A DNA stretch of 64,000 bases, from contig JAQCEY010000001.1 of NCBI GenBank assembly GCA_027620075.1, positions 1 through 64,000 on the forward strand, written 5' to 3'. Under the pieces are notes generated by a model that ran no database searches, was not told the DNA's origin, and saw nothing but the letters and a program-made list of their open reading frames with translations. This DNA is from Pseudomonadota bacterium. GTDB lineage: Bacteria; Pseudomonadota; Alphaproteobacteria; Rickettsiales; UBA6187. Numbering within the stretch: the stretch's first letter is position 1; every line of letters begins with the position of its first letter. Of this stretch, positions 49,090 to 57,479 are shown piece by piece. The translations under genes and the position numbers were made by a program.

Positions 49090-50759
49090 ATGTCAAATGA
49101 TAATAAAAAATTTAATATTTGCTTCCCGCAGTCTGATTATATAAATGAATTTAGCGATTTAGAGTTAGAATGGGGTGGCTCAATTGTATTAATTGGCTCT
49201 AACGGCTCTGGCAAAAGTCGTTTGGGTTGGTGGTTAGAACAAGATCTTTACAAAAAGCGTGGAATACATACATATAGAATATTAGCTCAAAAAAGTCTTT
49301 TTTATAACAGCAGTAATATTAATGTAGATAACTCTAAAAATACCAGTACAAGGTTGATGTATGGCTTAAATAGTTTTATGCCTGAAATATTAGAAAATAA
49401 GGAAAACGCTTTTCAGTATCGTATAAGTCATAAATACAAAAATAATCCTATTACAACTTATAGTGATGATTTTATTTTTTCAATAACTAACTTATTAAGT
49501 GTAGTGGCAAATGAAAAAGAAAAATTTATTTCTGATCATAAGGCAAAGTACGAGTTAGGAATTAATCTTGAACCAATACAAACATCAGCAGACAATTTAA
49601 TTGAAATATGGGATTCTATTATGCCACACCGGCAAATACAATTTAAGGAGCAATGCGTATATGCTAAATCTTCAGAAAATGGAAGTATAGAGTATGATGC
49701 ATCTGCCATGAGTGATGGTGAGAGGGTAGCATTATATTACCTATGTGCATGTTTAAGTATGCCCTCTAATACTGTTATAATTGTTGATGAACCTGAGAGC
49801 CATTTGCATAAATCATTAAATGAAAAATTATGGCAAAGTATAATGCGGAAGAGAAAAGATTGTTTTTTTATATTCATTTCTCATGATTTGGATTTTGCAA
49901 GCAGCTTTAATCAGGATACAAAGAAAATATGGATAAAAGGCTGCAAAATTAATAAAGAAAACATTAAGGAGCCATTATATGACTGGCAAGAAATAAATAG
50001 TGATGAAAATGAGATACCAGAGGATCTTTTACTAAAAATATTGGGTTCAAGAAAGAAAGTTCTATTTTGTGAGGCTGAAGATAAAAATTCATTAGATTAC
50101 AAGACTTTTTCTAATGTATATGAAGATTTTTTAGTTGTTCCGGTCGGTGGTTGTGAACAAGTAAAGAGATACAATGATAAGAGAGGGTTTTTAAAAAAAT
50201 TTAATTATGAATCATTCTGTATAATTGATAGAGATTATATGGATAAAGACGAAATATCCTCTTTAGAATCAAAAGGAATTAAGATTACGGACGTATCTGA
50301 AATAGAAAATGTTTTCTTAAAAGAGCCAGTCTTAGATTTTGTATGTAAGCAGCTACATATACAAAATATCCAACAAGCTATCAATAAAGTAAAAGAAAAT
50401 GTATTCCAACTAATAAATGGAGAAATTGAGAGTCAAGCTCTTAAAAGGACTAAAACGCAAGTATTGCATGATTATCAAGATATGAAGTGTCGCAAGATGC
50501 TAAAGCGTTAGAAACTAATTACAATGACTTCGTAAAGATTGATATAAGTAAAATCTACAAAGAAAATGAGAAGATATACAATGATATATGTAATAGTAAA
50601 AATTATGATAATGCACTAATGTATTTTAAGAATAAAGGTTTATACAAAACATGTGCAAAAAACATTAATACAGACTATTGCACTATTATAGAAAATCTTT
50701 TATCAAGTCAAAATAAAGAGTTTATTGATGTACTGAAGGGGATAATTCCAAACCTCTAA
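49090..50759 (+). pseudogene. AAA ATPase-DUF4435 (PARIS/OLD-like) gene with a frameshift
   Basis: Residues about 10-300 are an SMC/AAA15-type ATPase: IVLIGSNGSGKSRLGWWL (Walker A), EYDASAMSDGERVALYYL (signature) and NTVIIVDEPESHLHKSL (Walker B). A DUF4435, TOPRIM-like part follows: RKKVLFCEAEDKNSLDY…VVPVGGCEQV and FCIIDRDYMD. The frame stops at 50511; the rest (QDAKALETNYNDFVKIDISKI … to 50759) continues in another frame, as if one A were lost in GAAGTG near 50485. In PARIS, AriA and AriB carry these two domains; here they are in one chain. ATG 49090 (GGAG) is favoured over 48970. A sequencing error could also explain the shift. Confidence 0.8.
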
Positions 50760-50762
50760 GTA

Positions 50763-50850
50763 TTAAATTTTTCTTCGCTTTATAGCACTTCTTTTGCCCA
50801 TTTCAGACATAACCTTGCGAATGCTTTCTTGGTCAACTGATGAAGTATGG
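50763..50850 (-). pseudogene. Remnant of the small gene found at 57193
   Basis: On the minus strand the frame reads SSVDQESIRKVMSEMGKR then SAIKRRKI and TAA. The intact gene at 57193-57453 ends in STVDQESIRKVMSEMGKR, SAEKRRTNKSS. The upstream half is degenerate. It ends 3 bp from the convergent ATPase gene. Confidence 0.8.
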
Positions 50851-51041
50851 TTATTATTATAGCAGATTCATTTTCAGCATCTAAAACCAACGAGGTCAAT
50901 AATCAGGCAGTAGTAACTTCGATTATGAAGCAAGCCGGTCAGGAAATGACATAGCTTATCGAGAACTTATCTTTTTCAGAGTAGTTGAATCAAATAGCGA
51001 TTCTGTTTTATTGGGTACAAACTTCCGAGCTAGGATATTAT
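50851..51041. other. Degenerate sequence before the tRNA-Lys island
   Basis: No open frame of note. It holds the decayed 5' part of the small-gene remnant. I see no promoter or RNA gene. Confidence 0.4.
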
Positions 51042-51090
51042 AGATGGTGATCCCGGCGCGATTCGAACGTGCGACCCACTGATTAAAAGT
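51042..51090. repeat. Left attachment repeat of the tRNA-Lys island
   Basis: Copy of the tRNA-Lys 3' part ending in the anticodon region (GATTAAAAGT). The 5' part of the tRNA is missing and the sequence diverges after 51090, so it is not a functional tRNA. Confidence 0.92.
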
Positions 51091-51210
51091 GAATTTTAAT
51101 ATCAATTTATATTTATTTATTACCATTAATATTTATATATAACACAACAAGTTAATTCACTTTATTGAAATTATTTATTTACATTTATTACTTAATATTT
51201 ATATCATCAA

Positions 51211-51227
51211 GGGCACATTTTGGGCAC
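51211..51227. repeat. GGGCAC pair, candidate integrase arm sites (left)
   Basis: GGGCACATTTTGGGCAC, two GGGCAC 11 bp apart, between the left repeat and the integrase. A matching pair with the same 11-bp step lies at 59458-59473 near the right repeat. Confidence 0.6.
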
Positions 51228-51247
51228 TTTAGATATTTGGTATATAA

Positions 51248-52435
51248 ATGCAAGCTAACAATAAATTTAACTTTACTGTAAATAAAATTAAAAATATACC
51301 CATACCACTAGATGGAAAAAGAGGAGTATATTTTGATGAAAGAGTACAGGGACTAAACATTATAATCACAGACAAAGGCAGAAAATCTTATTATGTACGT
51401 AGGGTTATAAAAGGACGCTCAAAAAGAATAAGGCTTGGCTTGGTTGAAAACCTTTCTATTGAAAATGCACGTGAAATGGCTAGAAAAATCAATCATAGAA
51501 TTGATAGAGGAGAAGATCCATTTCAAGAAAAGGTAGATGAAAGAAATGAGCTTACATTAAGGAAATTCTTTCATAACAAATATATTCCGAATCATGCCAA
51601 AATTCATAAGAAAACATATCAATATGATGAAAGACAATTCAGTTTATATATTGATAAACAATTAGCACATAAGAAATTATCAGAATTATCTAGCGAAGGT
51701 GTGAGAGCATTACATTCAAATCTTGGGGTAAAACGTCCTTACGCCGCCAACAGAGCATTAGCACTTATAAGGTGCTTATATAACAAGGCTTCAGAATGGA
51801 AGCTATATAACGGTGTAAACCCTGCTGTTAATATTAAAAAATTTAAAGAAAAGTCCAGAGCTCGCTTTTTGCAGCGTGACGAACTACCTAAATTCTTTGA
51901 GTCTTTAGAATTTGAAGAAAACCAAGATATAAAAGATTATATCTGGCTAAGCTTACTTACAGGTGCAAGACGAACAAACATTCTTTCTATGGAATGGAAA
52001 GATATAAATTTTGAACGTCAAGAGTGGTTAATACCAGAAACAAAAAATGGTGATTCTCAAATCATATCTTTAGTTGATCGTGCTATAATTATTCTTAAAC
52101 AGCGTAATAATATCAATCAACAAATTGGAAGTAAGTTTGTATTTTTTGGATGTGGTAAAACCGGACATATGGTTGAACCCAAAAAGGGATGGAAACGGAT
52201 TCTTGATAGAGCTGAAATAGAAAATTTACGATTACATGACTTAAGGCGTACAGTAGCAAGTTATCAGGCTATATCAGGAGTTGATATAAGCACAATAGGT
52301 CAATGCTTAGGGCATAAGAGCTTAGCAGCAACACAAGTATATGCTAGAAGTGATAGAAAGGCTCAAACAGAGGCTATGAACATATCATCTAATGTTATTA
52401 TTAATTTAGGTAAAGCAGGGGGAATTAATGCCTAG
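51248..52435 (+). CDS. Tyrosine-type integrase of the tRNA-Lys island
   Basis: 395 aa, P4-integrase type with an N-terminal DUF4102-like arm-binding domain (IPLDGKRGVYFDERVQGLNIIITDKGRKSYYVRRVIKGRSKRIRLGLVENLSIENAREMA). The catalytic domain has SLLTGARRTNILSMEW, RLHDLRRTVASYQAISG and LGHKSLAATQVYARS. It reads inward from the left att repeat, which lies 158 bp upstream. It overlaps the next gene by 8 bp. Confidence 0.95.
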   Translation: MQANNKFNFTVNKIKNIPIPLDGKRGVYFDERVQGLNIIITDKGRKSYYVRRVIKGRSKRIRLGLVENLSIENAREMARKINHRIDRGEDPFQEKVDERNELTLRKFFHNKYIPNHAKIHKKTYQYDERQFSLYIDKQLAHKKLSELSSEGVRALHSNLGVKRPYAANRALALIRCLYNKASEWKLYNGVNPAVNIKKFKEKSRARFLQRDELPKFFESLEFEENQDIKDYIWLSLLTGARRTNILSMEWKDINFERQEWLIPETKNGDSQIISLVDRAIIILKQRNNINQQIGSKFVFFGCGKTGHMVEPKKGWKRILDRAEIENLRLHDLRRTVASYQAISGVDISTIGQCLGHKSLAATQVYARSDRKAQTEAMNISSNVIINLGKAGGINA

Positions 52436-53267
52436 AAAAATTGAAGTTAAATGGAATAAAAAATTACCTGACCTAGTTTATCAGCCTACAATTTTAGGTG
52501 ATAAACAAAAATTCTATAGTGAGGAGTTTTATGTAGAATTATCAAAAAAGTATGGTTTTGAACTACCCAAAAATAAAAAGGATTTAAAATACTTTAAAAG
52601 TAAATTCGAATATGCTGCTAAAGAGTATTTTTCAATGAAACGGCTTATTGATGCCCCTGTAAAAGCAAGGCATGTTGTGGCTGCATTAAATGAGTTATGC
52701 AAAGAAAACGATAGTTACATTGACCTTTATAATAGCTTAGATTATCGAACTAAATCATTGTTTGATAAGAAAGTAAATGAAATTGAAAATCTAGCATTAT
52801 TTAATTTATCAGATAGCAAACGTCTAAAAAACTTTAAGCCTAAGAACGATAATGAAAGGTTATTAAAACAAGCTATAGATGTAGGTATATATACCTCTGC
52901 ACCAGATAATAAATATATTGTATTTAATTACAACATAGATAATTTATTAGCCATGTTTGAAATGGCTAAGATTGTTTCTAATAATATAATTAAAAACTTA
53001 CCTCAAGATGTGGGTGGAGCTCCCAGAATTGCAGATGCTATAAGGCGATGGCGAAGGTTAGTAGGCAAAATTTGGGAACAAGATTTGAAAAAAGGTAAAG
53101 TAACTTTTGATTATGAGCATATAGTATCAACTGATAATAAAACTTCACAAATAATATTTTTGACCAAATCAGCAGAATTTCTATCCGATGTTCTCATTTC
53201 AATAGATAAAGATTCTACAAAGCATTTACCTAGTAGCTTTATGAAGAAAAAAATATCAATTAACTGA
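52428..53267 (+). CDS. Integrase-linked protein, unknown (279 aa)
   Basis: Soluble, Lys-rich protein. The segment GGAPRIADAIRRWRRLVGKIWEQDLKKGKVTFDYEHI resembles the C-terminal end common to hypothetical proteins beside integrases of islands (Gly-x-Pro … Leu-x-x-x-x-x-x-Ile/Trp-E). The start overlaps the integrase gene by 8 bp, so the two are probably translated together. Function unknown. Confidence 0.7.
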   Translation: MPRKIEVKWNKKLPDLVYQPTILGDKQKFYSEEFYVELSKKYGFELPKNKKDLKYFKSKFEYAAKEYFSMKRLIDAPVKARHVVAALNELCKENDSYIDLYNSLDYRTKSLFDKKVNEIENLALFNLSDSKRLKNFKPKNDNERLLKQAIDVGIYTSAPDNKYIVFNYNIDNLLAMFEMAKIVSNNIIKNLPQDVGGAPRIADAIRRWRRLVGKIWEQDLKKGKVTFDYEHIVSTDNKTSQIIFLTKSAEFLSDVLISIDKDSTKHLPSSFMKKKISIN

Positions 53268-53355
53268 TAAATACAGTCACTTTTAACAACCCTAACCAAA
53301 ATGGGGAGAGGTTATTAAAAGCGAGTTAGTTTGAAAAATTAATATTAATTCATCA

Positions 53356-53400
53356 ATAATAATTCCTGTTTTTAATTATTAATTTAACAGGATCATTATT
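53356..53400. promoter_or_regulatory. Inverted repeat before the AlpA-like gene
   Basis: AATAAT-TCCTGTT … AACAGG-ATC-ATTATT, arms at 53356-53370 and 53386-53400, just before the ATG at 53401. It may be the operator of the AlpA-like regulator. Confidence 0.5.
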
Positions 53401-53607
53401 ATGACTGAATTACTAACACCCAAAGAAGTTTCTAAGATGTTAGGGGTAACTGAAAGCACCCTTAATGTATGGCGTTGTACTAAACGCTATCCCCTAAATT
53501 ACGTTAAGATCGGCTTTCATGTTCGTTACAGAAAAGACGATGTAATGAACTTTATTGAATCGCTGCAAAGAAAAGAGGGGAGGAGTGCCGATGCCGATAA
53601 CTTCTAA
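53401..53607 (+). CDS. AlpA/MerR-like helix-turn-helix regulator or excisionase
   Basis: 68 aa: LLTPKEVSKMLGVTESTLNVWRCTKRYPLNYVKIGFHVRYRKDDVMNFIES is the standard HTH_17 fold (winged helix with Arg-Tyr-Arg-x-x-Asp). In P4-like elements AlpA activates integrase and excision. It overlaps the next gene by 17 bp. Confidence 0.88.
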   Translation: MTELLTPKEVSKMLGVTESTLNVWRCTKRYPLNYVKIGFHVRYRKDDVMNFIESLQRKEGRSADADNF

Positions 53608-53857
53608 TAAAGAGGGCACTGTTGAAGCGGATAACAAAAACAGTGCCTTTAAAAACGATTGCGAAATTCAAATTAATGATTCTCACACATTTAATCAAGC
53701 ATTCAATGAAGTAAGACCACTTAGTGAATTTGTTGATAAGCACTTTCAGAAGGTTGTTAGTAAGATGTCCGAGGGATGTATTGCGTGCAGTGTTATTGAT
53801 GAATGTTTTTTTTCTATACCTGATTCCAGAATTGAAAAAAAGTGGTGGTTAAAATGA
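53591..53857 (+). CDS. Small island protein, unknown (88 aa)
   Basis: Start ATG 53591 with GAGGAG 6 nt upstream. Polar protein with two Cys near the end (EGCIACSVIDECFF, CX2C). No family recognised. It overlaps both neighbours, in the AlpA-primase operon. Confidence 0.6.
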   Translation: MPITSNKEGTVEADNKNSAFKNDCEIQINDSHTFNQAFNEVRPLSEFVDKHFQKVVSKMSEGCIACSVIDECFFSIPDSRIEKKWWLK

Positions 53858-54804
53858 AAAAAACTAAAAATGACTTGCAGCAATTATCATTATTACTAAT
53901 TAACCGTCTTGATTCTGTACTCGCTAATCTATTTCCGAATAAGCCGATTGTTACCAATGGAGGTCAAATAAGAATAGGCTCAAAGGGAAGTATATCCATC
54001 CAGAGAAATTCTAATCACCTTGTATGGCATTGTTTTGAAACAGGAGAAGGAGGAGATATTTTTAAGCTGATACAGCACTCTTTAAGTTGCGACTTCAAAT
54101 CTGCTGTTGCATGGGCGAAAAGTATTGTAGGCGGTTTAAAACCAGTTTTAGAGCCAGTTAATAAGAAGGAAGTGAGAGATAAATATAAGAATAACAAGTT
54201 ATACAAAGTTAGTATGGCTCGTTCATTATGGAAATCATCTAATGCACCTAAAAATACTATTGCTGAAAGTTACCTTAAAAACAGAGGGATAAATATTACT
54301 CTACCTGAAACTATAAGATTTCATGATAATATTATCAATCCAACAACCGGCATGTATCATCCTTCACTTGTTGCAGCTATTCAAGATATTGCAGGAAAAA
54401 TAACAGCAATTCAGACTATTTCTTTAAATCCTCATAATGGAGAAAAAATAACAGGAAAAGGAATTAGATCAAAGAGCTTTAAGGGAGCGATAAAAGGAGC
54501 TGCTATAAGGCTATCACCTTTATCGGATAAACTTGTTATCACAGAAGGACTAGAGGACGCTCTATCGATATTACAATGCTGTCCTGATCTAACAGTATGG
54601 TCTGGATTAGGTGGTAATATTCGAACTGTGCAAATACCTATCAAAATTAGAAATGTTGTTATTGCAGCAGATAATGACGAGGCAGGTGGAAAGCTAGCGG
54701 AGAAATTGAAAGAACGGCTTTTAAATGAAGGTAGGTTTGTTTCAATAATTAAACCTCCGTTTGGTTGTAAGGACTTTAACGAATGTTTGAAAAAGGTGTA
54801 TTAA
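53854..54804 (+). CDS. Toprim-domain DNA primase of the island
   Basis: 316 aa from ATG 53854 (GGTGG upstream). The N-terminal part (VWHCFETGEGGDIFKLIQHSLSCDFKSAVAWA) is the CHC2-like/primase zinc-region relative lacking the zinc Cys set. The C-terminal Toprim has KLVITEGLEDALSILQC and NVVIAADNDEAGGKLAEKL. It would prime replication of the excised island along with the DUF3987 protein. Confidence 0.85.
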   Translation: MKKTKNDLQQLSLLLINRLDSVLANLFPNKPIVTNGGQIRIGSKGSISIQRNSNHLVWHCFETGEGGDIFKLIQHSLSCDFKSAVAWAKSIVGGLKPVLEPVNKKEVRDKYKNNKLYKVSMARSLWKSSNAPKNTIAESYLKNRGINITLPETIRFHDNIINPTTGMYHPSLVAAIQDIAGKITAIQTISLNPHNGEKITGKGIRSKSFKGAIKGAAIRLSPLSDKLVITEGLEDALSILQCCPDLTVWSGLGGNIRTVQIPIKIRNVVIAADNDEAGGKLAEKLKERLLNEGRFVSIIKPPFGCKDFNECLKKVY

Positions 54805-54806
54805 AA

Positions 54807-56351
54807 ATGACAAGCAATTTACATGTAGTAGACGAAAAAAAGGAAATGGAAAATGCAATTGCGGATTCTGTTAATACAGCAGGTTGGGAACAGCCGATTT
54901 TTCCATTTGAGAATCTTAACGCACCTGAAATATCAACCGTATTTTTACCTGATAATTTAAGACAATATGGTAAAGCTTTATCTGATGATCTGGAAGTTCC
55001 TGAAAGCATGGTAGTTATGAGCATCTTTGGAGTTCTAAGCTCTATATTTTCAGGAAATTTTGTAGTTTCGCCAAAATCTGGATATAACGAATCAATAAAT
55101 ATTTATGCTATTATAGCACTTCCCCCAGGTAATACAAAAAGTGCAGTTTTTAAAAATGTTACTGCACCATTAAAACGATGGGAAGAGGATATTAAAATTG
55201 AAAAAGTCCCTGAAATAAGGAAGCAACATTCAAAGAGAAAGTCAGAAGAAAAAATTATTGAAGGCTTAAGAGGTAAATTAAATAAATCCAACATTAAAGA
55301 AGATGAACAATATCGTTTAATTGAGGAAATCGCAGAAAAAGAAGCAAACTTAACCAAACCTGAATATTTACCAGAATTATGGGCAAATAATGCAACACCA
55401 GAAGCTATAGCAGATAGGCTATATGAACAGAAAGGGCGTTATGCTGTATTATCTGATGAAGGTGGAATAATTGAGGTAATGTCTGGTCTTTATTCCGGCG
55501 GAAAAGCAAATATTGATGTTTTTCTACAAGGTATTGATGGAGGAGATGTAAAAATCCTTCGTAAAAATATGGGGCTTGTAAGTTTTAAAGCTTACCTAAC
55601 CTTTCTTTTGATTATACAGCCTAAAATAATTAAGAACATGGCAGGCAAGCACGCTTTTCATGGCAAAGGCTTATATGAACGTTTCTTTTATGTAATACCA
55701 TCAAGTAAGGTTGGTTATAGAAGCTTTAAGAATCAAACAATATCCGACTCATGCAAAAAGACTTATGATTTTATAATAAGAGGTCTACTTGATAAAAGTT
55801 ACTCTATATCGGATTCAGAGAAACCAGTTACCCTAAAGCTTTCTAAAGACGCTTTAAACGAATGGGAAAAGTTCAGAAATGAAATTGAAATAGAACTCCG
55901 TCCAAACGGTAAGTTTGATTCTTGTACTGGTTGGGGTGCAAAAATATGTGGTTACACTCTACGTTTAGCAGGTTTAATTCATTTATGTGAAAATATGGCA
56001 GATGATTATGAGATCAGCCTTATATCTATGCAAAAGGCAATTGAACTTGCAAAACTTCTTATTGTGCACGCTTTATACGCTTTTGATGAAATGAAAGAAA
56101 ATGAAAATGTTGCTAACTCAAAAAGGTTACTCAAATGGATTGTTAACCAAGATTCTGATGAGTTTACAAGAACAGAATTATTGAAGGGAAATAGGAGCGG
56201 ACCATTTAAAGAAGCAAAAGACCTTGATAAACCTATTCAAACATTAATTGACTGGCATTGTATAAGTTCTCATGAACGAGAAAGTTGTAACACTAACAAG
56301 CCGACAACTTACTTTAAAAGAAGTCCTTATATAAAAGATATGAATTTTTAG
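54807..56351 (+). CDS. DUF3987 protein (replication helicase-like)
   Basis: 514 aa from ATG 54807 (AAGGTG upstream). FPFENLNAPEISTVFLPDNLRQY at the start, ALPPGNTKSAVF (P-loop-like segment), GRYAVLSDEGGIIEVMSGLYSGGKANIDVFLQGIDGG and GKGLYERFFYVIPSS are DUF3987 features, also found in YfjI of enterobacterial islands. A partner of the primase is likely. Confidence 0.85.
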   Translation: MTSNLHVVDEKKEMENAIADSVNTAGWEQPIFPFENLNAPEISTVFLPDNLRQYGKALSDDLEVPESMVVMSIFGVLSSIFSGNFVVSPKSGYNESINIYAIIALPPGNTKSAVFKNVTAPLKRWEEDIKIEKVPEIRKQHSKRKSEEKIIEGLRGKLNKSNIKEDEQYRLIEEIAEKEANLTKPEYLPELWANNATPEAIADRLYEQKGRYAVLSDEGGIIEVMSGLYSGGKANIDVFLQGIDGGDVKILRKNMGLVSFKAYLTFLLIIQPKIIKNMAGKHAFHGKGLYERFFYVIPSSKVGYRSFKNQTISDSCKKTYDFIIRGLLDKSYSISDSEKPVTLKLSKDALNEWEKFRNEIEIELRPNGKFDSCTGWGAKICGYTLRLAGLIHLCENMADDYEISLISMQKAIELAKLLIVHALYAFDEMKENENVANSKRLLKWIVNQDSDEFTRTELLKGNRSGPFKEAKDLDKPIQTLIDWHCISSHERESCNTNKPTTYFKRSPYIKDMNF

Positions 56352-56443
56352 AACATGTGTTTTTTATGGAATTTATGCAATTTACGAAGTCGAAAAAGCA
56401 ATAAATTCCTTAAAATACATAAATTACACAGGTGTAAGTTAAA

Positions 56444-56992
56444 ATGAAAAAGAACGAAGTTTCAACGCTACTATATTTAAATAAATTGCCGTTTGTTAGT
56501 CTTGATTCTGTACCAGATGAAAAGGGTGAGAACTGTACAATTTCAATTAATATCAGTTGGGAAATGGCTGAAAAAATAGCCATTATGGCAGCTCCATTTT
56601 TATCTGCTATTTCTGAATCAGTTGATTGCCGAAGCGATAAGCAAAGAAAACGAGATAACTACATTGCCGAATTAAAAGAAAGGCATAGGCAAAATAATAT
56701 AATAATTAAAAGATGTTATTATAACTGTTTAAAGTGGATTCACTATAATAATCTTAATTATCATCAATTCTGCGATACGCTTGATACTGAAATTAAGAAA
56801 CATCCTCTTTATCACTCTGTAAATGGTAAGCAAAGACAATTAATGTATAGGCGTATCAAGATATGGAGTATTCAAAGGTTGCGTAATGAGGGTTTAACCA
56901 ACGCTCAAATAGCAAAGATTTATAATACATCAAAAACTAATATTTCTGGTTATTATAATAAAAACCGTAGAGCGATAAAGTTATCAGTTTGA
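56444..56992 (+). CDS. Island protein with C-terminal helix-turn-helix
   Basis: 182 aa. The first half (about 1-60) is not recognised; the middle is basic and Tyr/Asn-rich; the end RLRNEGLTNAQIAKIYNTSKTNISGYYNKNRRAI is a helix-turn-helix of resolvase/LuxR style. It could control the downstream promoter region with the 12-bp dyad. Confidence 0.68.
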   Translation: MKKNEVSTLLYLNKLPFVSLDSVPDEKGENCTISINISWEMAEKIAIMAAPFLSAISESVDCRSDKQRKRDNYIAELKERHRQNNIIIKRCYYNCLKWIHYNNLNYHQFCDTLDTEIKKHPLYHSVNGKQRQLMYRRIKIWSIQRLRNEGLTNAQIAKIYNTSKTNISGYYNKNRRAIKLSV

Positions 56993-57034
56993 ACGGTTTT
57001 ATATATACATTATAGAAATTTTGAACTGTTGGAT

Positions 57035-57103
57035 GTGTAACACTTTTACTGTTAAATGCCTGCCTATACATATAAGGAGAGTTTGTCCGTTAAAGTGTTA
57101 CAC
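57035..57103. promoter_or_regulatory. 12-bp spaced dyad before the small membrane gene
   Basis: GTGTAACACTTT (57035-57046) and its exact complement (57092-57103), centres 57 bp apart. AT-rich promoter-like boxes (TATAAT at 57138-57143) lie downstream. Spaced identical half-sites could bind one regulator at two places. Confidence 0.6.
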
Positions 57104-57192
57104 ATTGCTTCAACATTTAATATACATATATTTACTGTATAATATTCCCTATATGTATATATAAGGAGCATTATATATAGGGGGGACGTAAG

Positions 57193-57453
57193 ATGCTTAA
57201 TATAACGAAAGCTTTTATTGCAATTGGAACATTGGGAACACTTCTTTTTTTGACTAAGCACAAAGAAGAAAATAAAATCACAGATGAAACTGTTGATACT
57301 GTTATTGATGAACCAGATAGTCTTATTATTGAAAATGAGGCTCAAACAGATAACAAAGATAAATCTACTGTTGACCAAGAAAGCATACGCAAAGTTATGT
57401 CTGAAATGGGCAAAAGGAGTGCAGAGAAAAGAAGAACAAATAAAAGCAGCTGA
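57193..57453 (+). CDS. Small membrane protein with conserved VDQESIRKVMSEMGKRSA tail
   Basis: 86 aa. One N-terminal membrane helix (ITKAFIAIGTLGTLLFLT), an acidic linker and the basic tail VDQESIRKVMSEMGKRSA followed by EKRRTNKSS. GGGGGG lies upstream. A second, decayed copy of the tail occurs at 50763-50850. Both copies sit convergently against the end of a defence-type gene (AIPR here, ATPase-DUF4435 there). Function unknown. Confidence 0.78.
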   Translation: MLNITKAFIAIGTLGTLLFLTKHKEENKITDETVDTVIDEPDSLIIENEAQTDNKDKSTVDQESIRKVMSEMGKRSAEKRRTNKSS

Positions 57454-57479
57454 TATTTTTATAATAAATATTTCCTATA

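Noticed and set aside
51042..51090. Second tRNA-Lys gene
   Set aside because: Only the 3' part is present and the anticodon stem partner and 5' half are missing; it is the att repeat of the island.
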